Origin: an uncultured Clostridia bacterium
GTDB lineage: Bacteria; Bacillota; Clostridia; Christensenellales; Aristaeellaceae
Reading direction: 5' to 3'
NCBI GenBank assembly: GCA_934630705.1
Contig: CAKTWP010000005.1
Coordinates: 62,001-126,000 of the forward strand
DNA length: 64,000 bases
Part shown: positions 16,190 through 25,152 of the stretch, piece after piece
Numbering within the stretch: the first letter of the stretch is position 1
How the letters are laid out: every line of letters starts with the position of its first letter
Notes under the pieces: model-generated
Databases searched by the model: none
Told to the model about the DNA's origin: nothing
Seen by the model: the letters and a program-made list of their open reading frames with translations, nothing else
Position numbers and translations under genes: made by a program

Positions 16190-17140
16190 GTGAAAGATGG
16201 AGTGAGCGCCCTGCCCGTGAAGAAGAGAAGCGGGCTTAAGTACACCCTGGGCCAGTACTGGAAGTATCGCTGGCTGATTGCAATCATGCTGCCCAGCATC
16301 GTGATGCTGATTATCTTCAAGTATGTTCCCATTTACGGCGTGCAGATTGCCTTCAAGAATTTCCGGCTTAAGCAGGGCATCTGGGGCAGCCCCTGGGTGG
16401 GGTTGAACGTATTCCGCAAGGTTTTCAACATGCCCATTTTCTGGACGGCATTCAAAAATACCCTGATTCTGGGCGTGATGAATCTGGTGATCGGCTTCCC
16501 CATGCCCGTTATCCTGGCGCTGCTGCTTAACGAAATCCGCAACGAGCGCTATAAAAAAACGCTGCAAACCATCTCTTATCTGCCTCACTTTGTCAGCTGG
16601 GTCACCCTTTCCGGGCTGTTTGTGACGCTGCTGTCTCCCTCCACGGGCCCGGTGGCCGCGTTGTATCGCGCCGTTGGCGCAACGCCCTATTATTTCATGG
16701 GCGAGGTGAGCACGTTCCGGTGGGTGCTGGTGGTCACCAACGTGTGGAAGAGCATTGGCTGGGGCTCCATCGTCTATCTGGCGGCGCTGTCCGGCGTGGA
16801 CCAGGAAATGTATGAAGCGGCGCTGATTGACGGCGCGTCCCGCTTCCAGCGTATCTGGTATATCACCCTCCCCTCCATCGCGCCTACCGTTACCATCATG
16901 CTGATTCTCAAGGCCGGCTCCATCGTCAGCGATAATTTCGACCAGGTGTTTAACATGTCCAACTCTGCGGTGTACAAGGTATCCAATGTGCTGGGCGTAT
17001 ACACCTATGATATCGGTCTGAAAAACATGAAGTATTCCGAGTCTACCGCTATCAGCCTGTTCCTGAACGTGATTTCCTTTGGCATGGTGATGCTGACGAA
17101 CGCCGTGTCCAAGAAGGTCAACGATTACGGCATTTGGTAA
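16190..17140 (+). CDS. Sugar ABC importer permease, LplB/YteP type
   Basis: Integral membrane subunit of a carbohydrate ABC importer, 316 residues, about six helices. The N-terminal WLIAIMLPSIVMLIIFKYVPIYGVQIAF and the linker FKNFRLKQGIWGSPWVG are typical of the LplB/YteP branch; the cytoplasmic EAA loop that docks the ATPase is EAALIDGASRFQRIWYITLP. The start is GTG at 16190 after AAAGGAGG. A ytcP-like partner follows 17 bases after the stop. There is no ATPase gene in this operon, so one encoded elsewhere, such as that at 59289, must energise it. Confidence 0.95.
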   Translation: MKDGVSALPVKKRSGLKYTLGQYWKYRWLIAIMLPSIVMLIIFKYVPIYGVQIAFKNFRLKQGIWGSPWVGLNVFRKVFNMPIFWTAFKNTLILGVMNLVIGFPMPVILALLLNEIRNERYKKTLQTISYLPHFVSWVTLSGLFVTLLSPSTGPVAALYRAVGATPYYFMGEVSTFRWVLVVTNVWKSIGWGSIVYLAALSGVDQEMYEAALIDGASRFQRIWYITLPSIAPTVTIMLILKAGSIVSDNFDQVFNMSNSAVYKVSNVLGVYTYDIGLKNMKYSESTAISLFLNVISFGMVMLTNAVSKKVNDYGIW

Positions 17141-17157
17141 GAAGGGAGGGAAGCGTC

Positions 17158-18087
17158 ATGGAAAAAACGACGAAAATCCGCATGGATCTGTTAAAAAAGC
17201 GCAAGCACAACGCCATTAAAAGAAGCGTCGGCGAAAGAATCTTCGACGTATGCAACGTTGTCTTTCTGGGCCTGATCTGCTTTACCTTCATTTATCCCTT
17301 CTGGTATCTGTTCGCCATTTCCATTGCGGACGCCGACAAGGAAGCGCTGAGCAGGGTATGGTTCCTCCCGCAATACTTCTCTCTGGACAGCTACCGCAAC
17401 GTGCTCTCCTCCAAGTTTGTGTATCTGGGCTTCATGTGGTCCGTGATCCGCACGGTGCTGGGCACGGCCATCGCCCTGCTGCTGAGCTATCATCTGGCCT
17501 ATGCCCTTTCCAAGCGTTATCTCCCCAACCGGAATTTCTGGACGATGCTGCTGGTGTTCACCATGTTCTTCAGCGGCGGCATGGTGCCCAATTTCCTGCT
17601 GGTGAAGGATTTGGGGCTGATGGACAGCGTCTGGTCATTGATTCTGCCGGGCTGTATCTCAGCGTATAATATCACCATCATGCGCAATTTCCTCATGTCC
17701 ATCCCCGACAGCCTGGAGGAATCCGCCCATATCGACGGCGCAAACGATCTGGTGATTCTCTACAAGATTTTCCTTCCCCTGTCGATGCCCATTCTGGCCA
17801 CCGTGGGCCTGTGGGACGCTGTGGGCCATTGGAACGCCTGGTTTGACGCCATGATCTACATCACCTCTCCCGAAAAGCAGGTGCTGCAGGTGACGCTGCG
17901 GCGGATCGTGCTGGAGGGCAGCAACTCGCTGGTGTCCCTCTACGGCGAAGAGGTAAACGTGACCATGACCCCCGAAACCATCAAGGCCGCCGTGACCATG
18001 ATTACCACCCTGCCCATCCTGATCGTGTATCCCTTCATTCAGAAATACTTTGTGAAGGGCGTGATGGTGGGCTCCCTGAAGGGCTGA
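17158..18087 (+). CDS. Sugar ABC importer permease, YtcP type
   Basis: Partner permease of 309 residues. The N-terminal FLGLICFTFIYPFWYLFAISI, the EAA loop EESAHIDGANDLVILYKIFLP and the C-terminal KYFVKGVMVGSLKG are the YtcP hallmarks. The ATG at 17158 is preceded by GGGAGGG; a TTG further upstream in frame (17134) lacks a site and overlaps the stop of the first permease. It forms the channel together with the product of 16190. Confidence 0.95.
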   Translation: MEKTTKIRMDLLKKRKHNAIKRSVGERIFDVCNVVFLGLICFTFIYPFWYLFAISIADADKEALSRVWFLPQYFSLDSYRNVLSSKFVYLGFMWSVIRTVLGTAIALLLSYHLAYALSKRYLPNRNFWTMLLVFTMFFSGGMVPNFLLVKDLGLMDSVWSLILPGCISAYNITIMRNFLMSIPDSLEESAHIDGANDLVILYKIFLPLSMPILATVGLWDAVGHWNAWFDAMIYITSPEKQVLQVTLRRIVLEGSNSLVSLYGEEVNVTMTPETIKAAVTMITTLPILIVYPFIQKYFVKGVMVGSLKG

Positions 18088-18112
18088 TCTCCAGGGCTTT
18101 CCTATTGATTTA

Positions 18113-18132
18113 CAGCAGAAAGTCTTCTGCTG
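18113..18132 (+). promoter_or_regulatory. Intercistronic hairpin before the binding-protein gene
   Basis: A perfect 8-bp stem (CAGCAGAA with TTCTGCTG) and a 4-base loop between the permease and binding-protein genes, followed by A-rich sequence and not by T. This placement suits an RNA processing or stabilising element that raises the binding protein over the permeases; that role is inferred. Confidence 0.5.
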
Positions 18133-18160
18133 AAAATAAAAATCTAAGGAGGAATCCCAC

Positions 18161-19810
18161 ATGAAAAAGGCACTGTCTCTGGCACTGACCCTGGTTCTGC
18201 TCCTGTGCGTGCTGCCTGCCAATGCGCAGGTGGGCCACGTGGACAAGGACTACAGCAAGCTGGAAAAGTACAGCTACAACTGGACCCAGTACTTCGTGAC
18301 GCCGAACGCTGACGACGCGGTGACCATTAAGCTGGTGGAAGACACCTTCAATGTGGACATCACCGTTCCCAACATTGAAGACGGCACCTTCCTGGAAGTG
18401 CTCAACACCTACATCATCGGCGGCAACACCCCCGACGTCATCCGCCTGAAGGATCCCGCCCAGTTTAACACCTACGTGGATCAGGACGCGCTGGGCTCCT
18501 TCGACATGGAGCTGGTGAAGGAATACTTCCCCATCTACTACAACGGCATGATGGAATATGAGGACGGTCTGTTCCTGTCCTACGGCTCCGTGGACGGCGT
18601 GCAGTACGGCCTGCCCACCCTGGCGACGGGCAACCTGTTCCATCTCCCCATTGTTTACAACGAAACCTGGATGAAGGCCGTTGGCGTGGAAAAGACCCCC
18701 GAAACCCTGGATGAGCTCCATGACCTGCTCTGGAAGTTCACCTATGAGGATCCCGATGGGGACGGCGTGCAGAACACCTACGGCATCAGCAGCGACGCCA
18801 TGCGGCTGGTCTTTGGCGCGTATGGTGTGAACCCCGGCGCTGCCGACGGCCGCACCGACCACAGCGCGTTCCAGTTCCTGGACGACGATCATGACGGCAC
18901 CAATGAATTCGTCTATTCTGCCACGTCCAAGCGCTATCAGGAAGCCCTGAAGGTGCTCAAGACCTGGTACGACGAAGGCATTATCGATCCCGAGTTCATC
19001 ACCGGCGAAAACACCGGCGGCTATTGGGCCATCTCTCATTCCATGGTGAACCATCGCATCGGCTGCACCGTCCGCGGCAATTACTATCACTGGGTGTCCA
19101 AGGGCGATTATCAGTATATCGGTGAAGACGGCTCCATGGTAGACGTGGATAGCGGCGCCGTGGCGACTGAATTCCTCAACGCCAACCCCACTGAAAAGCT
19201 GACCTTCGGCGCGCCTGTGGTGGGCCCCTACGGCGACAGCGGCGTGAAGAGCTGGAACCTGCTGGCGCAGATCTATTGCTTCTCTCCCGAGCTGACCGCC
19301 GATACCGATCGCTTCATCCGCGCGCTGGAAATCATGAACTTCATGGCCCGGAACAGCACCGGCGATCCCGACCAGATTCAGGAATACTGCGAAGACCTGT
19401 ACGGCGAAGAAGGCAAGTACTGGTATTGGCAGGATAAGGAAACCTGCCAGTGGACCACCACTCAGCAGTACAAGGACGATTATCCGGAATTCGAAGCGAT
19501 CAATCGCTTTGGCCGCACTGAGTTCGGTCCCGGCGCGCCCCGCGAGTCTGTTTCCGCCGCCACGCTCTTCGCCACCAGCCTGGGCTATAAGGAGCATGGC
19601 ATCAGCACCCTGCTGCAGTTCTCCCTGCCCCTGATGGCCGAATATCAGGCCAACCTGACCAACCTCAAGGATAACTGGATGGTGCAGTTCATCACCGGCA
19701 AGAAGGATATCGAAGCCGATTGGGACGCCTATCTGCAGGAAATGAACGCCTCCGGCCTGAACGATATGTTCAATGAGGCGAAGGAATACTTCGAAAGCAC
19801 CCAGAAGTAA
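18161..19810 (+). CDS. Extracellular solute-binding protein (YtcQ/LplA type)
   Basis: The substrate receptor of the block 1 importer, 549 residues, similar in length to the large LplA/YtcQ-type binding proteins. A signal peptide is seen at residues 1-23 with an ANA cleavage site before Gln24. There is a Cys at residue 16 in LLLLC, but a strict lipobox is not present, so how it is held to the cell is unclear. Mature-protein signatures include GGNTPDVIRLKD and DPDGDGVQNTYGISSDAMR; the DxDGDGxxxTYG loop is a calcium-like motif common in this family. AAGGAGG precedes the ATG. A strong terminator follows. Confidence 0.93.
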   Translation: MKKALSLALTLVLLLCVLPANAQVGHVDKDYSKLEKYSYNWTQYFVTPNADDAVTIKLVEDTFNVDITVPNIEDGTFLEVLNTYIIGGNTPDVIRLKDPAQFNTYVDQDALGSFDMELVKEYFPIYYNGMMEYEDGLFLSYGSVDGVQYGLPTLATGNLFHLPIVYNETWMKAVGVEKTPETLDELHDLLWKFTYEDPDGDGVQNTYGISSDAMRLVFGAYGVNPGAADGRTDHSAFQFLDDDHDGTNEFVYSATSKRYQEALKVLKTWYDEGIIDPEFITGENTGGYWAISHSMVNHRIGCTVRGNYYHWVSKGDYQYIGEDGSMVDVDSGAVATEFLNANPTEKLTFGAPVVGPYGDSGVKSWNLLAQIYCFSPELTADTDRFIRALEIMNFMARNSTGDPDQIQEYCEDLYGEEGKYWYWQDKETCQWTTTQQYKDDYPEFEAINRFGRTEFGPGAPRESVSAATLFATSLGYKEHGISTLLQFSLPLMAEYQANLTNLKDNWMVQFITGKKDIEADWDAYLQEMNASGLNDMFNEAKEYFESTQK

Positions 19811-19839
19811 GCGCTTCGATTCAAAAAAACAACATAACC

Positions 19840-19876
19840 GGGGCTCTCGTAGCTTGAGGGTTGCGAGAGCCCCTTT
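19840..19876 (+). terminator. Intrinsic terminator of the block 1 import operon
   Basis: A 10-bp perfect stem GGGGCTCTCG (19840-19849) with CGAGAGCCCC (19864-19873), then TTT. It ends the operon 30 bases after the binding-protein stop. Confidence 0.8.
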
Positions 19877-19941
19877 CAGGTCAAAAAACGCAAGCTCCAA
19901 AGCAGCTTCTCATTTTACAGCAGACTAAAGGAGATAAAAAC

Positions 19942-21318
19942 ATGGCCCAAACGATGGACATGACCCAGGGCGAACCACGCAAATTAATGATCACCTTTGC
20001 TGTGCCCATGCTGATTTCTTCGCTGTTTCAGCAGCTTTACAGCATGGTGGACTCGGCTATCGTGGGCCATGGGGTGGGGATTCATGCGCTGGCCGCCATT
20101 GGCTCCACAGGATCAATCACATACTTTATTATCGGCTTTCTGATGGGCATGACGGGCGGCTTTGCCATCCTGTTTTCCCAGTTTTTCGGCGCAAAGAATC
20201 ATCGGGGGCTGTGCAGGGCCATGGCGGGGAGCATCCGTATCGGCGGGCTGCTGACGGTGCTGTTCATGGCGCTGAGCCTTTCATTCGCGCCTCAGCTGCT
20301 GAAAATGCTCAATACGCCGGAGGATATTTGGCAGGATTCGTATACCTATATCATGATTACGTTCCTGTTCATGCCGGCCATGATGGCCTATGACGTGCTG
20401 GCCTCCTTCCTGCGTGCCGTGGGCGACAGCAGAACACCGCTGTGGGCCATGGTGGCCTCCACGCTGACCAATCTGGTGCTGGATTATCTGCTGGTAATCG
20501 TATGGCCCTATGGCGTTTTCGGCGCTGCGGTGGCCACCGGCATTGCCCAGGTGGTGGCGGCAGTTTACTGCTTTGTGGGCGTAAAGAAAACGGGGCTGCT
20601 GAAATTCCGGAAGGAAGATTGGGCGCCTAAACGGGATATTGACTGGAAGCTGATGAAGCTGGGCGTGCCCCTGGCTTTCCAGACCAGCATCACCGCTATC
20701 GGCGCCATCGTTCTCCAGCGGCTGGTGAACGAGCTGGGCTTCCTGTGTGCCGCGGCTTATACGACGGCTTCCCGCGTGATGTATTTCGCGGAAATGCCGG
20801 GCAGCTGTCTGGGCATCGCCATGGCCACCTATGCCGGCCAGAACGTGGGCGCAGGCCGGCTGGACCGGGTGAAGCGGGGCGTGAATGAAACGCTGCTGCT
20901 GGCCGCCGGGGTGAATCTTGTGCTGGGCGTGCTGATGTGCTTCTTTAACCGGCCGCTTACCGCCATCTTTGCCAATGCGGATGAGCTGGAGGCCATTCTG
21001 CCCTATTCCCGCCAGATGATGATCACTCAGGGCGTGATGAAATGGGTTCTGGGCCCGCTGTTCATTTATCGCAACGCCCTGCAGGGCATGGGGAATATCA
21101 CCGCGCCCATGATTTCCGGATTTATGGAGCTGTTTATGCGCATTGCGGTTGCGTATCTGCTGGTGGGATCGCTGCAGTTCGAGGGGCTGTGCATTGCCGA
21201 TGTGTCGGCCTGGGTCGGGGCGGCGGTGTATCTGACCATCGTGTATTATCATACCATGAAAAAGTATGCCGCGAACCCCGGCACGATTCCTTCCGTGCCA
21301 TCCTCCGGAACCCCATAA
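19942..21318 (+). CDS. MATE-family efflux transporter 1
   Basis: A 12-helix multidrug and toxic compound extrusion carrier, 458 residues, the usual length. FAVPMLISSLFQQLYSMVDSAIVG at the N-terminus and GNITAPMISGFMELFMRI in the second half are characteristic; FLRAVGDSRTPLW marks the loop between helices of the first half. The ATG follows AAAGGAGAT at 7-8 bases. An open frame reaching upstream to 19861 crosses the terminator stem and is not used. It is not in an operon. The substrate is unknown. Confidence 0.93.
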   Translation: MAQTMDMTQGEPRKLMITFAVPMLISSLFQQLYSMVDSAIVGHGVGIHALAAIGSTGSITYFIIGFLMGMTGGFAILFSQFFGAKNHRGLCRAMAGSIRIGGLLTVLFMALSLSFAPQLLKMLNTPEDIWQDSYTYIMITFLFMPAMMAYDVLASFLRAVGDSRTPLWAMVASTLTNLVLDYLLVIVWPYGVFGAAVATGIAQVVAAVYCFVGVKKTGLLKFRKEDWAPKRDIDWKLMKLGVPLAFQTSITAIGAIVLQRLVNELGFLCAAAYTTASRVMYFAEMPGSCLGIAMATYAGQNVGAGRLDRVKRGVNETLLLAAGVNLVLGVLMCFFNRPLTAIFANADELEAILPYSRQMMITQGVMKWVLGPLFIYRNALQGMGNITAPMISGFMELFMRIAVAYLLVGSLQFEGLCIADVSAWVGAAVYLTIVYYHTMKKYAANPGTIPSVPSSGTP

Positions 21319-21403
21319 CCTGAAAGCACAGGGCAGCTTTCTGAAGGATTTCGCCGTTTGAAAAGAAAATTTAGAAAAAGAGGAAAAATCCGCGGAAAAG
21401 GGG

Positions 21404-21432
21404 TTGCACTTTTGCGGCGACTATGATAAAAT
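21404..21432 (+). promoter_or_regulatory. Sigma-A promoter of rpsT
   Basis: TTGCAC (21404-21409) and TAAAAT (21427-21432) with a 17-base spacer. A TGATTATCAGCTGAGGATTA leader of about 40 bases follows. Confidence 0.8.
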
Positions 21433-21479
21433 AACCCTTGCTGATTATCAGCTGAGGATTACCAAGGAGGTGAAGGAAG

Positions 21480-21749
21480 TTGCCGAACATCAAGTCCGCC
21501 ATGAAGCGTGTGAAGGTGAGCAAGAAGAAGAACCTGCGGAATCGTATGGTGAAGACGGGCGTTAAGACTGCCATCAAGAAATATCAGGTCGCTCTGATCG
21601 AGGGCGTCGCCCCCGCCAGTGCGCAACTGAGCGCCACCACCTCCGCTATTGATAAAGCGGTCACCAAGGGCGTCATGCACAAGAACACCGCGAACCGTAA
21701 AAAGGCTCGTCTGGCGAAGGCCCTGAACAAGGCCAGCGTCAACGCGTAA
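21480..21749 (+). CDS. rpsT: 30S ribosomal protein S20
   Basis: An 89-residue basic protein binding 16S rRNA, with the invariant MPNIKSAMKRVK N-terminus and KNTANRKKARLAKAL near the end. The start codon is TTG, fixed by the conserved N-terminus and by a perfect AAGGAGGTG site about 9 bases upstream. E. coli rpsT also begins with UUG and represses its own translation; the combination here of an ideal ribosome site with a poor start codon would suit the same control, but that is inference. It is monocistronic, with its own promoter and terminator, as is typical. Confidence 0.98.
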   Translation: MPNIKSAMKRVKVSKKKNLRNRMVKTGVKTAIKKYQVALIEGVAPASAQLSATTSAIDKAVTKGVMHKNTANRKKARLAKALNKASVNA

Positions 21750-21806
21750 AACACGCGGAAGGTTTGCGTCGGTTTTCGGCGCAGCGAGAAAGCTTGACTT
21801 TCCTGA

Positions 21807-21833
21807 AAAGCGGCGGATGATCCGCCGCTTTTT
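21807..21833 (+). terminator. Intrinsic terminator of rpsT
   Basis: An 11-bp stem (AAAGCGGCGGA with TCCGCCGCTTT) and a 3-base loop followed by TTTTT. Confidence 0.9.
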
Positions 21834-21929
21834 CCGTGCGCCCATATGCGGTGCCGTGACGGATTCAAAGGCAAAACAGGCCTCCAGAGACGGGGGCATA
21901 TACCTTGTAAACGCCGCCCTGAAGGCCCC

Positions 21930-21968
21930 AAAGCGCCTGCTTCCTGCGATCGGAAACAGGCGCTTTTT
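21930..21968 (+). terminator. Second hairpin with T run downstream of rpsT
   Basis: A 10-bp stem AAAGCGCCTG (21930-21939) with CAGGCGCTTT (21957-21966), then TTTTT on the plus strand. It is a second plus-strand terminator in tandem. It lies just beyond the stop of the convergent cyclase gene, so it may also shield that gene from rpsT read-through. Confidence 0.7.
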
Positions 21969-21976
21969 GTAAGCTT

Positions 21977-22594
21977 TCATTGATAAACTGGAATTGATCT
22001 CTCAATAGCAATCAGTACAGCTCTGCATGGTGAACCATCCGCACCGGATAGATTTAATGGCGCTGCATTTAAGAAATAAATGCCTTCCGAAACTTCTGCT
22101 AAACGGATTCCTTCAAGCAATACGATACCGGCTCCCAGCAGGATGAGGTGTACCTCCATTGGTGCGGCTTCAGGGCCGACAGTCTGGGATTCGTTGCCGA
22201 GCAGTAAGATTTCTGAGTCGGCAAATACTTTGGCTGCTTCTGAAGAAACCTCTGCGTCTCCCTTAATCAGAATTCTCTTTGCCGCTTCCGGGTTCTGCTT
22301 TTTCGCTTTTTTAAGTATTTCCGCCGCTGCGGTGCCGGAGACGATTCCGTGATATTCCGCAACATAAGCCATTCCTATGAATGTATCCAAGCCTATGGAA
22401 TCGACGGCTTTTCCACCTTTGATAAAATGAAACGGTGCGTCGATATGCGTGCCGTTGTGAGCACACATGCTAAAAGCTGTCAGGTTATACAAACCGTCTT
22501 TTTCCATTGAGCAAAGCAGCTTTTTTTCCGGTACCGGATCGCCGGCATATACCTGAGAGCTGAAAACCTCTTGGGAAATGTCATAGATTTTCAT
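21977..22594 (-). CDS. Cyclase-family (kynurenine-formamidase-like) metal-dependent hydrolase
   Basis: A 205-residue member of the PF04199 cyclase family, cytoplasmic metal-dependent amidohydrolases that include kynurenine formamidase and isatin hydrolase. The metal site HNGTHIDAPFHF (HxGTHxDxPxHF) is seen near residue 46, with GISxxL-like GAGIVLLEGIRLAEV near the C-terminus. The ATG at 22594 is chosen because GGAGGAG stands 10 bases before it. Base composition differs from the neighbours: three 60-base lines inside the gene count 50, 47 and 38% GC, suggesting recent acquisition. It lies 70 bases after MATE 2 on the same strand. The substrate is unknown. Confidence 0.88.
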   Translation of the reverse strand: MKIYDISQEVFSSQVYAGDPVPEKKLLCSMEKDGLYNLTAFSMCAHNGTHIDAPFHFIKGGKAVDSIGLDTFIGMAYVAEYHGIVSGTAAAEILKKAKKQNPEAAKRILIKGDAEVSSEAAKVFADSEILLLGNESQTVGPEAAPMEVHLILLGAGIVLLEGIRLAEVSEGIYFLNAAPLNLSGADGSPCRAVLIAIERSIPVYQ

Positions 22595-22664
22595 TCCACA
22601 TTCTCCTCCGTCAAATCCCGGTTTATTGCGCTGAAGCACAGCCGCCTGCACGATTAAAGCTGCG

Positions 22665-24050
22665 TCAATGGGCCGCCTGTTCGGCTGCATCCGGCAGCGT
22701 GCCGGGTCGGGCAATCTGACCCCGATAGCATTTAGTAAAATACAGAATCTCCGCTGCGGCCGTGAGCGACCAGGAGAAAATGTACAGCAGATACAGGGAC
22801 AGAATCGTGTGAAAATAGGCGAATATTGTGTAAACCCACACCACCCGGAATACGCAGGAGCCCAGAATCACGATGATGGTGGGCATCAGGCTTTTGCCCA
22901 ATCCCCGGGAAGCGGCAATGGTGCAGTCCATAAACGCGGAGAAGGCGTAGGACAGGCCCATCACCTGCAGCCGCGTCATGCCCGCCTGCACCACGGCGGC
23001 GTCGGTGGTGAATATGGAGAGAAACTGCGGTCCCAGCGCCACCAGCGAAAGACCCAGCACCGCGCCCATCCCGAAGGAATAGGCCAGGCTGATCAGATAG
23101 CTGCGCAGCACCCGCTTGCGCTGGCCTGCGCCGTAATTCTGGCTCATGAAGCTGGAGCAGGCCGTGTAAAACGCGGCCATCACATCGTAGACCAGCGCGT
23201 CGGCATTGGTGGCGGCGGAATTGCCCTCCACCACCACCGCGTCAAAGGAATTAACGCCGGCCTGGATAAACAGATTGGCGATGGCGAAGATGGCGTTCTG
23301 CAGCCCGGCAGGCAGGCTCAGCTTCAGAATCATGGCCGCTTTTTCCCGGCTCAGGCGCAGCCTGGACGGCCGCAGGGCATAGCTGTCCCGGGCGCGCAGC
23401 AGCACGGCGATCATCAGGATGGCCGACATCCACTGGGACGAGGCGCTGGCAATGGCCACGCCCGCCACGCCCAGGCGGCAGACGATCACGAAAAACAGAT
23501 TCAGCGCTACATTCAAAACCCCGGCGGCAGCCAGAATATACAGGGGCTTTTTCGTGTCCCCAGCGGCGCTGAGCACGGCGTTGCCCCAATTGTAAATGGC
23601 CAGCGCGGGCATGCCCAGGAAGTAAATCTGCAGATACAGGGTCGCGCCGTCAATGAGTTCCTCCTTGGTGTTGAGCAGTTCCAGAAATCCCCGGGAGAAA
23701 AACAGCCCGATCAGCAGCATGGCCACGCCGATGAAAAGGCTCAGCAGCGCGGCGGTGTGAACCGTTTCTTCCGTGTCTTTGGGGCTTTTGGCCCCCAGAA
23801 ACCGGGCTACATGCACGTTAATGCCGCTGCCCACGCCGATGAGGAAGCCGGTAAACAGCGTGACCAGCACGGACGTGGATCCCACAGCCCCCAGCGAATG
23901 GGCCCCGTCGAACCGGCCCACCACGGCGATATCGGACATGTTGAACAAAACCTGCAGCACATTGGACAGCATCAGCGGCAGGCTGAAAAAGAGAATCTGT
24001 TTTCCCAGCGGGCCGGTTGTCATGTCCCGCTGGCTCTGGTTTCCAGGCAT
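22665..24050 (-). CDS. MATE-family efflux transporter 2
   Basis: A 461-residue MATE carrier, more like the NorM/DinF-related Clostridia branch than MATE 1: TTGPLGKQILFFSLPLMLSNVLQVLFNMSDIAVVG at the start is nearly the same as in MATE 3 (52248). It has about 12 helices and SAAGDTKKPLYIL in the inter-helix loop. AAAGGAG precedes the ATG. A near-consensus promoter is 50 bases upstream. The cyclase gene follows and may be co-transcribed. Confidence 0.93.
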   Translation of the reverse strand: MPGNQSQRDMTTGPLGKQILFFSLPLMLSNVLQVLFNMSDIAVVGRFDGAHSLGAVGSTSVLVTLFTGFLIGVGSGINVHVARFLGAKSPKDTEETVHTAALLSLFIGVAMLLIGLFFSRGFLELLNTKEELIDGATLYLQIYFLGMPALAIYNWGNAVLSAAGDTKKPLYILAAAGVLNVALNLFFVIVCRLGVAGVAIASASSQWMSAILMIAVLLRARDSYALRPSRLRLSREKAAMILKLSLPAGLQNAIFAIANLFIQAGVNSFDAVVVEGNSAATNADALVYDVMAAFYTACSSFMSQNYGAGQRKRVLRSYLISLAYSFGMGAVLGLSLVALGPQFLSIFTTDAAVVQAGMTRLQVMGLSYAFSAFMDCTIAASRGLGKSLMPTIIVILGSCVFRVVWVYTIFAYFHTILSLYLLYIFSWSLTAAAEILYFTKCYRGQIARPGTLPDAAEQAAH

Positions 24051-24099
24051 GGCACTGCTCCTTTGGATTAATAGTGCGATGTGGCAAACGCAAGATCAT

Positions 24100-24128
24100 A
24101 GTATAGCACAGTTTTTTTCGGCGTTCAA
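24100..24128 (-). promoter_or_regulatory. Sigma-A promoter of MATE 2
   Basis: On the minus strand TTGAAC (24123-24128) and TATACT (24100-24105) have a 17-base spacer, 50 bases before the ATG. Confidence 0.75.
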
Positions 24129-24164
24129 GCCTGCGCTTGATGGGACATGGCGGGAAATTTATCC

Positions 24165-24206
24165 CCAAAAAGCCCCGGAATGCGGCCTGATGCGGCGCAT
24201 TCCGGG
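24165..24206 (-). terminator. Intrinsic terminator of the ABC exporter operon
   Basis: An 11-bp perfect stem (24174-24184 with 24196-24206) followed on the minus strand by CTTTTTGG, 44 bases after the permease stop. Confidence 0.85.
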
Positions 24207-24249
24207 AGCTGTGTTTATGGAATGGTGCGGCAGATCGGCAAGCGGAGCG

Positions 24250-25152
24250 TCACTTTTCCTGCCGCCTTGCCAGCGTGTTCAGCAGAATATAAATCCCGAT
24301 CAGCAGCAGGATGCTGCCGCCCAGAATCAGATACATCCCGCCTGTTTCCACCTTCGTGCTGAAGAAATACAGGTTGCAGTCCACGCTGTCCCGGATGGAT
24401 TCTACAGCCTGAGCCGGGAAGCCCTGGGCACGCATTTCCGCAAACACGCCCCGCAGCATGTGGTTGCGCAGCAGGCTGGTGCCATAGGTGCCGGGCAGGA
24501 AGGAAAGCACCTTCTGCAGCCCCGGGCCGAAGCTGGAAATGGGCATATATGCCCCGCACAGGAAGCCGTATCCGGCGCTGACAATCGTGCCAATCGCGGA
24601 AGACTGGCCATCGGTGGACAGGAAAAAGTTGATGCAGGAGGAAAGCGCTGTGCCGAACATGGTCAGCAGAAACACATCCAGCGCCAGCAGGCCCATATCC
24701 GCCGCCGACAGAAACCAGCCCGTCAGCGCCAGATAGCCCAGACACAAAGCTGCAGCAACGAAATTGATGATCAGCGTGGAGCAAAGGGAAGCAAGATAAT
24801 AGCTCAGTCCCAGTGTGCCAAGGCGCACGGGGGAAATGGTCAGATCGTGCCGTGCGCCGCTGGTTTTGTCTTTAATCATCAGCAGATTGGAGCAGAAAGC
24901 CACCGTCACGCAGCTGACCGCCAGCAGCGAGGAAACCAGCTGCCCGCCCACGCAGCCGTTGATGACGGCGTCGGTGGTGGTTGCCCCGGCTGCCGCCAGC
25001 GCGGAACGGAAGGAATCGTCATAGACGTTTTTCAGAAACGTGGCATACAGCACCAGCAGAATGACCGGCGTGATCAGGGAAGAAAAGAACATGCCCTTGT
25101 CTTTGAAATACAGCTTGGTGTTACGCTTCACCAGCGCCCAAAGTCCCATCAT
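24250..25152 (-). CDS. ABC-2 type exporter permease
   Basis: A 300-residue membrane subunit of a DrrB/ABC-2 type exporter with six predicted helices (MFFSSLITPVILLVLYATFL, LLAVSCVTVAFCSNLLMI, LASLCSTLIINFVAAALCLGYL, a GYGFLCGAYMPISSFGPGLQ amphipathic stretch and a C-terminal ILGGSILLLIGIYILLNTL). SGARHDLTISPVR is the typical cytoplasmic loop. The start overlaps the stop of the ATPase gene by 4 bases, so translation is coupled. The exported compound (drug, lipid or peptide) cannot be told. Confidence 0.9.
   Translation of the reverse strand: MMGLWALVKRNTKLYFKDKGMFFSSLITPVILLVLYATFLKNVYDDSFRSALAAAGATTTDAVINGCVGGQLVSSLLAVSCVTVAFCSNLLMIKDKTSGARHDLTISPVRLGTLGLSYYLASLCSTLIINFVAAALCLGYLALTGWFLSAADMGLLALDVFLLTMFGTALSSCINFFLSTDGQSSAIGTIVSAGYGFLCGAYMPISSFGPGLQKVLSFLPGTYGTSLLRNHMLRGVFAEMRAQGFPAQAVESIRDSVDCNLYFFSTKVETGGMYLILGGSILLLIGIYILLNTLARRQEK

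Noticed and set aside
14326..16332. A 668-codon minus-strand frame opposite the importer-operon leader gene
   Set aside because: It is antisense shadow of a gene with promoter and ribosome site. The product is rich in His, Gln and Ala without domains.
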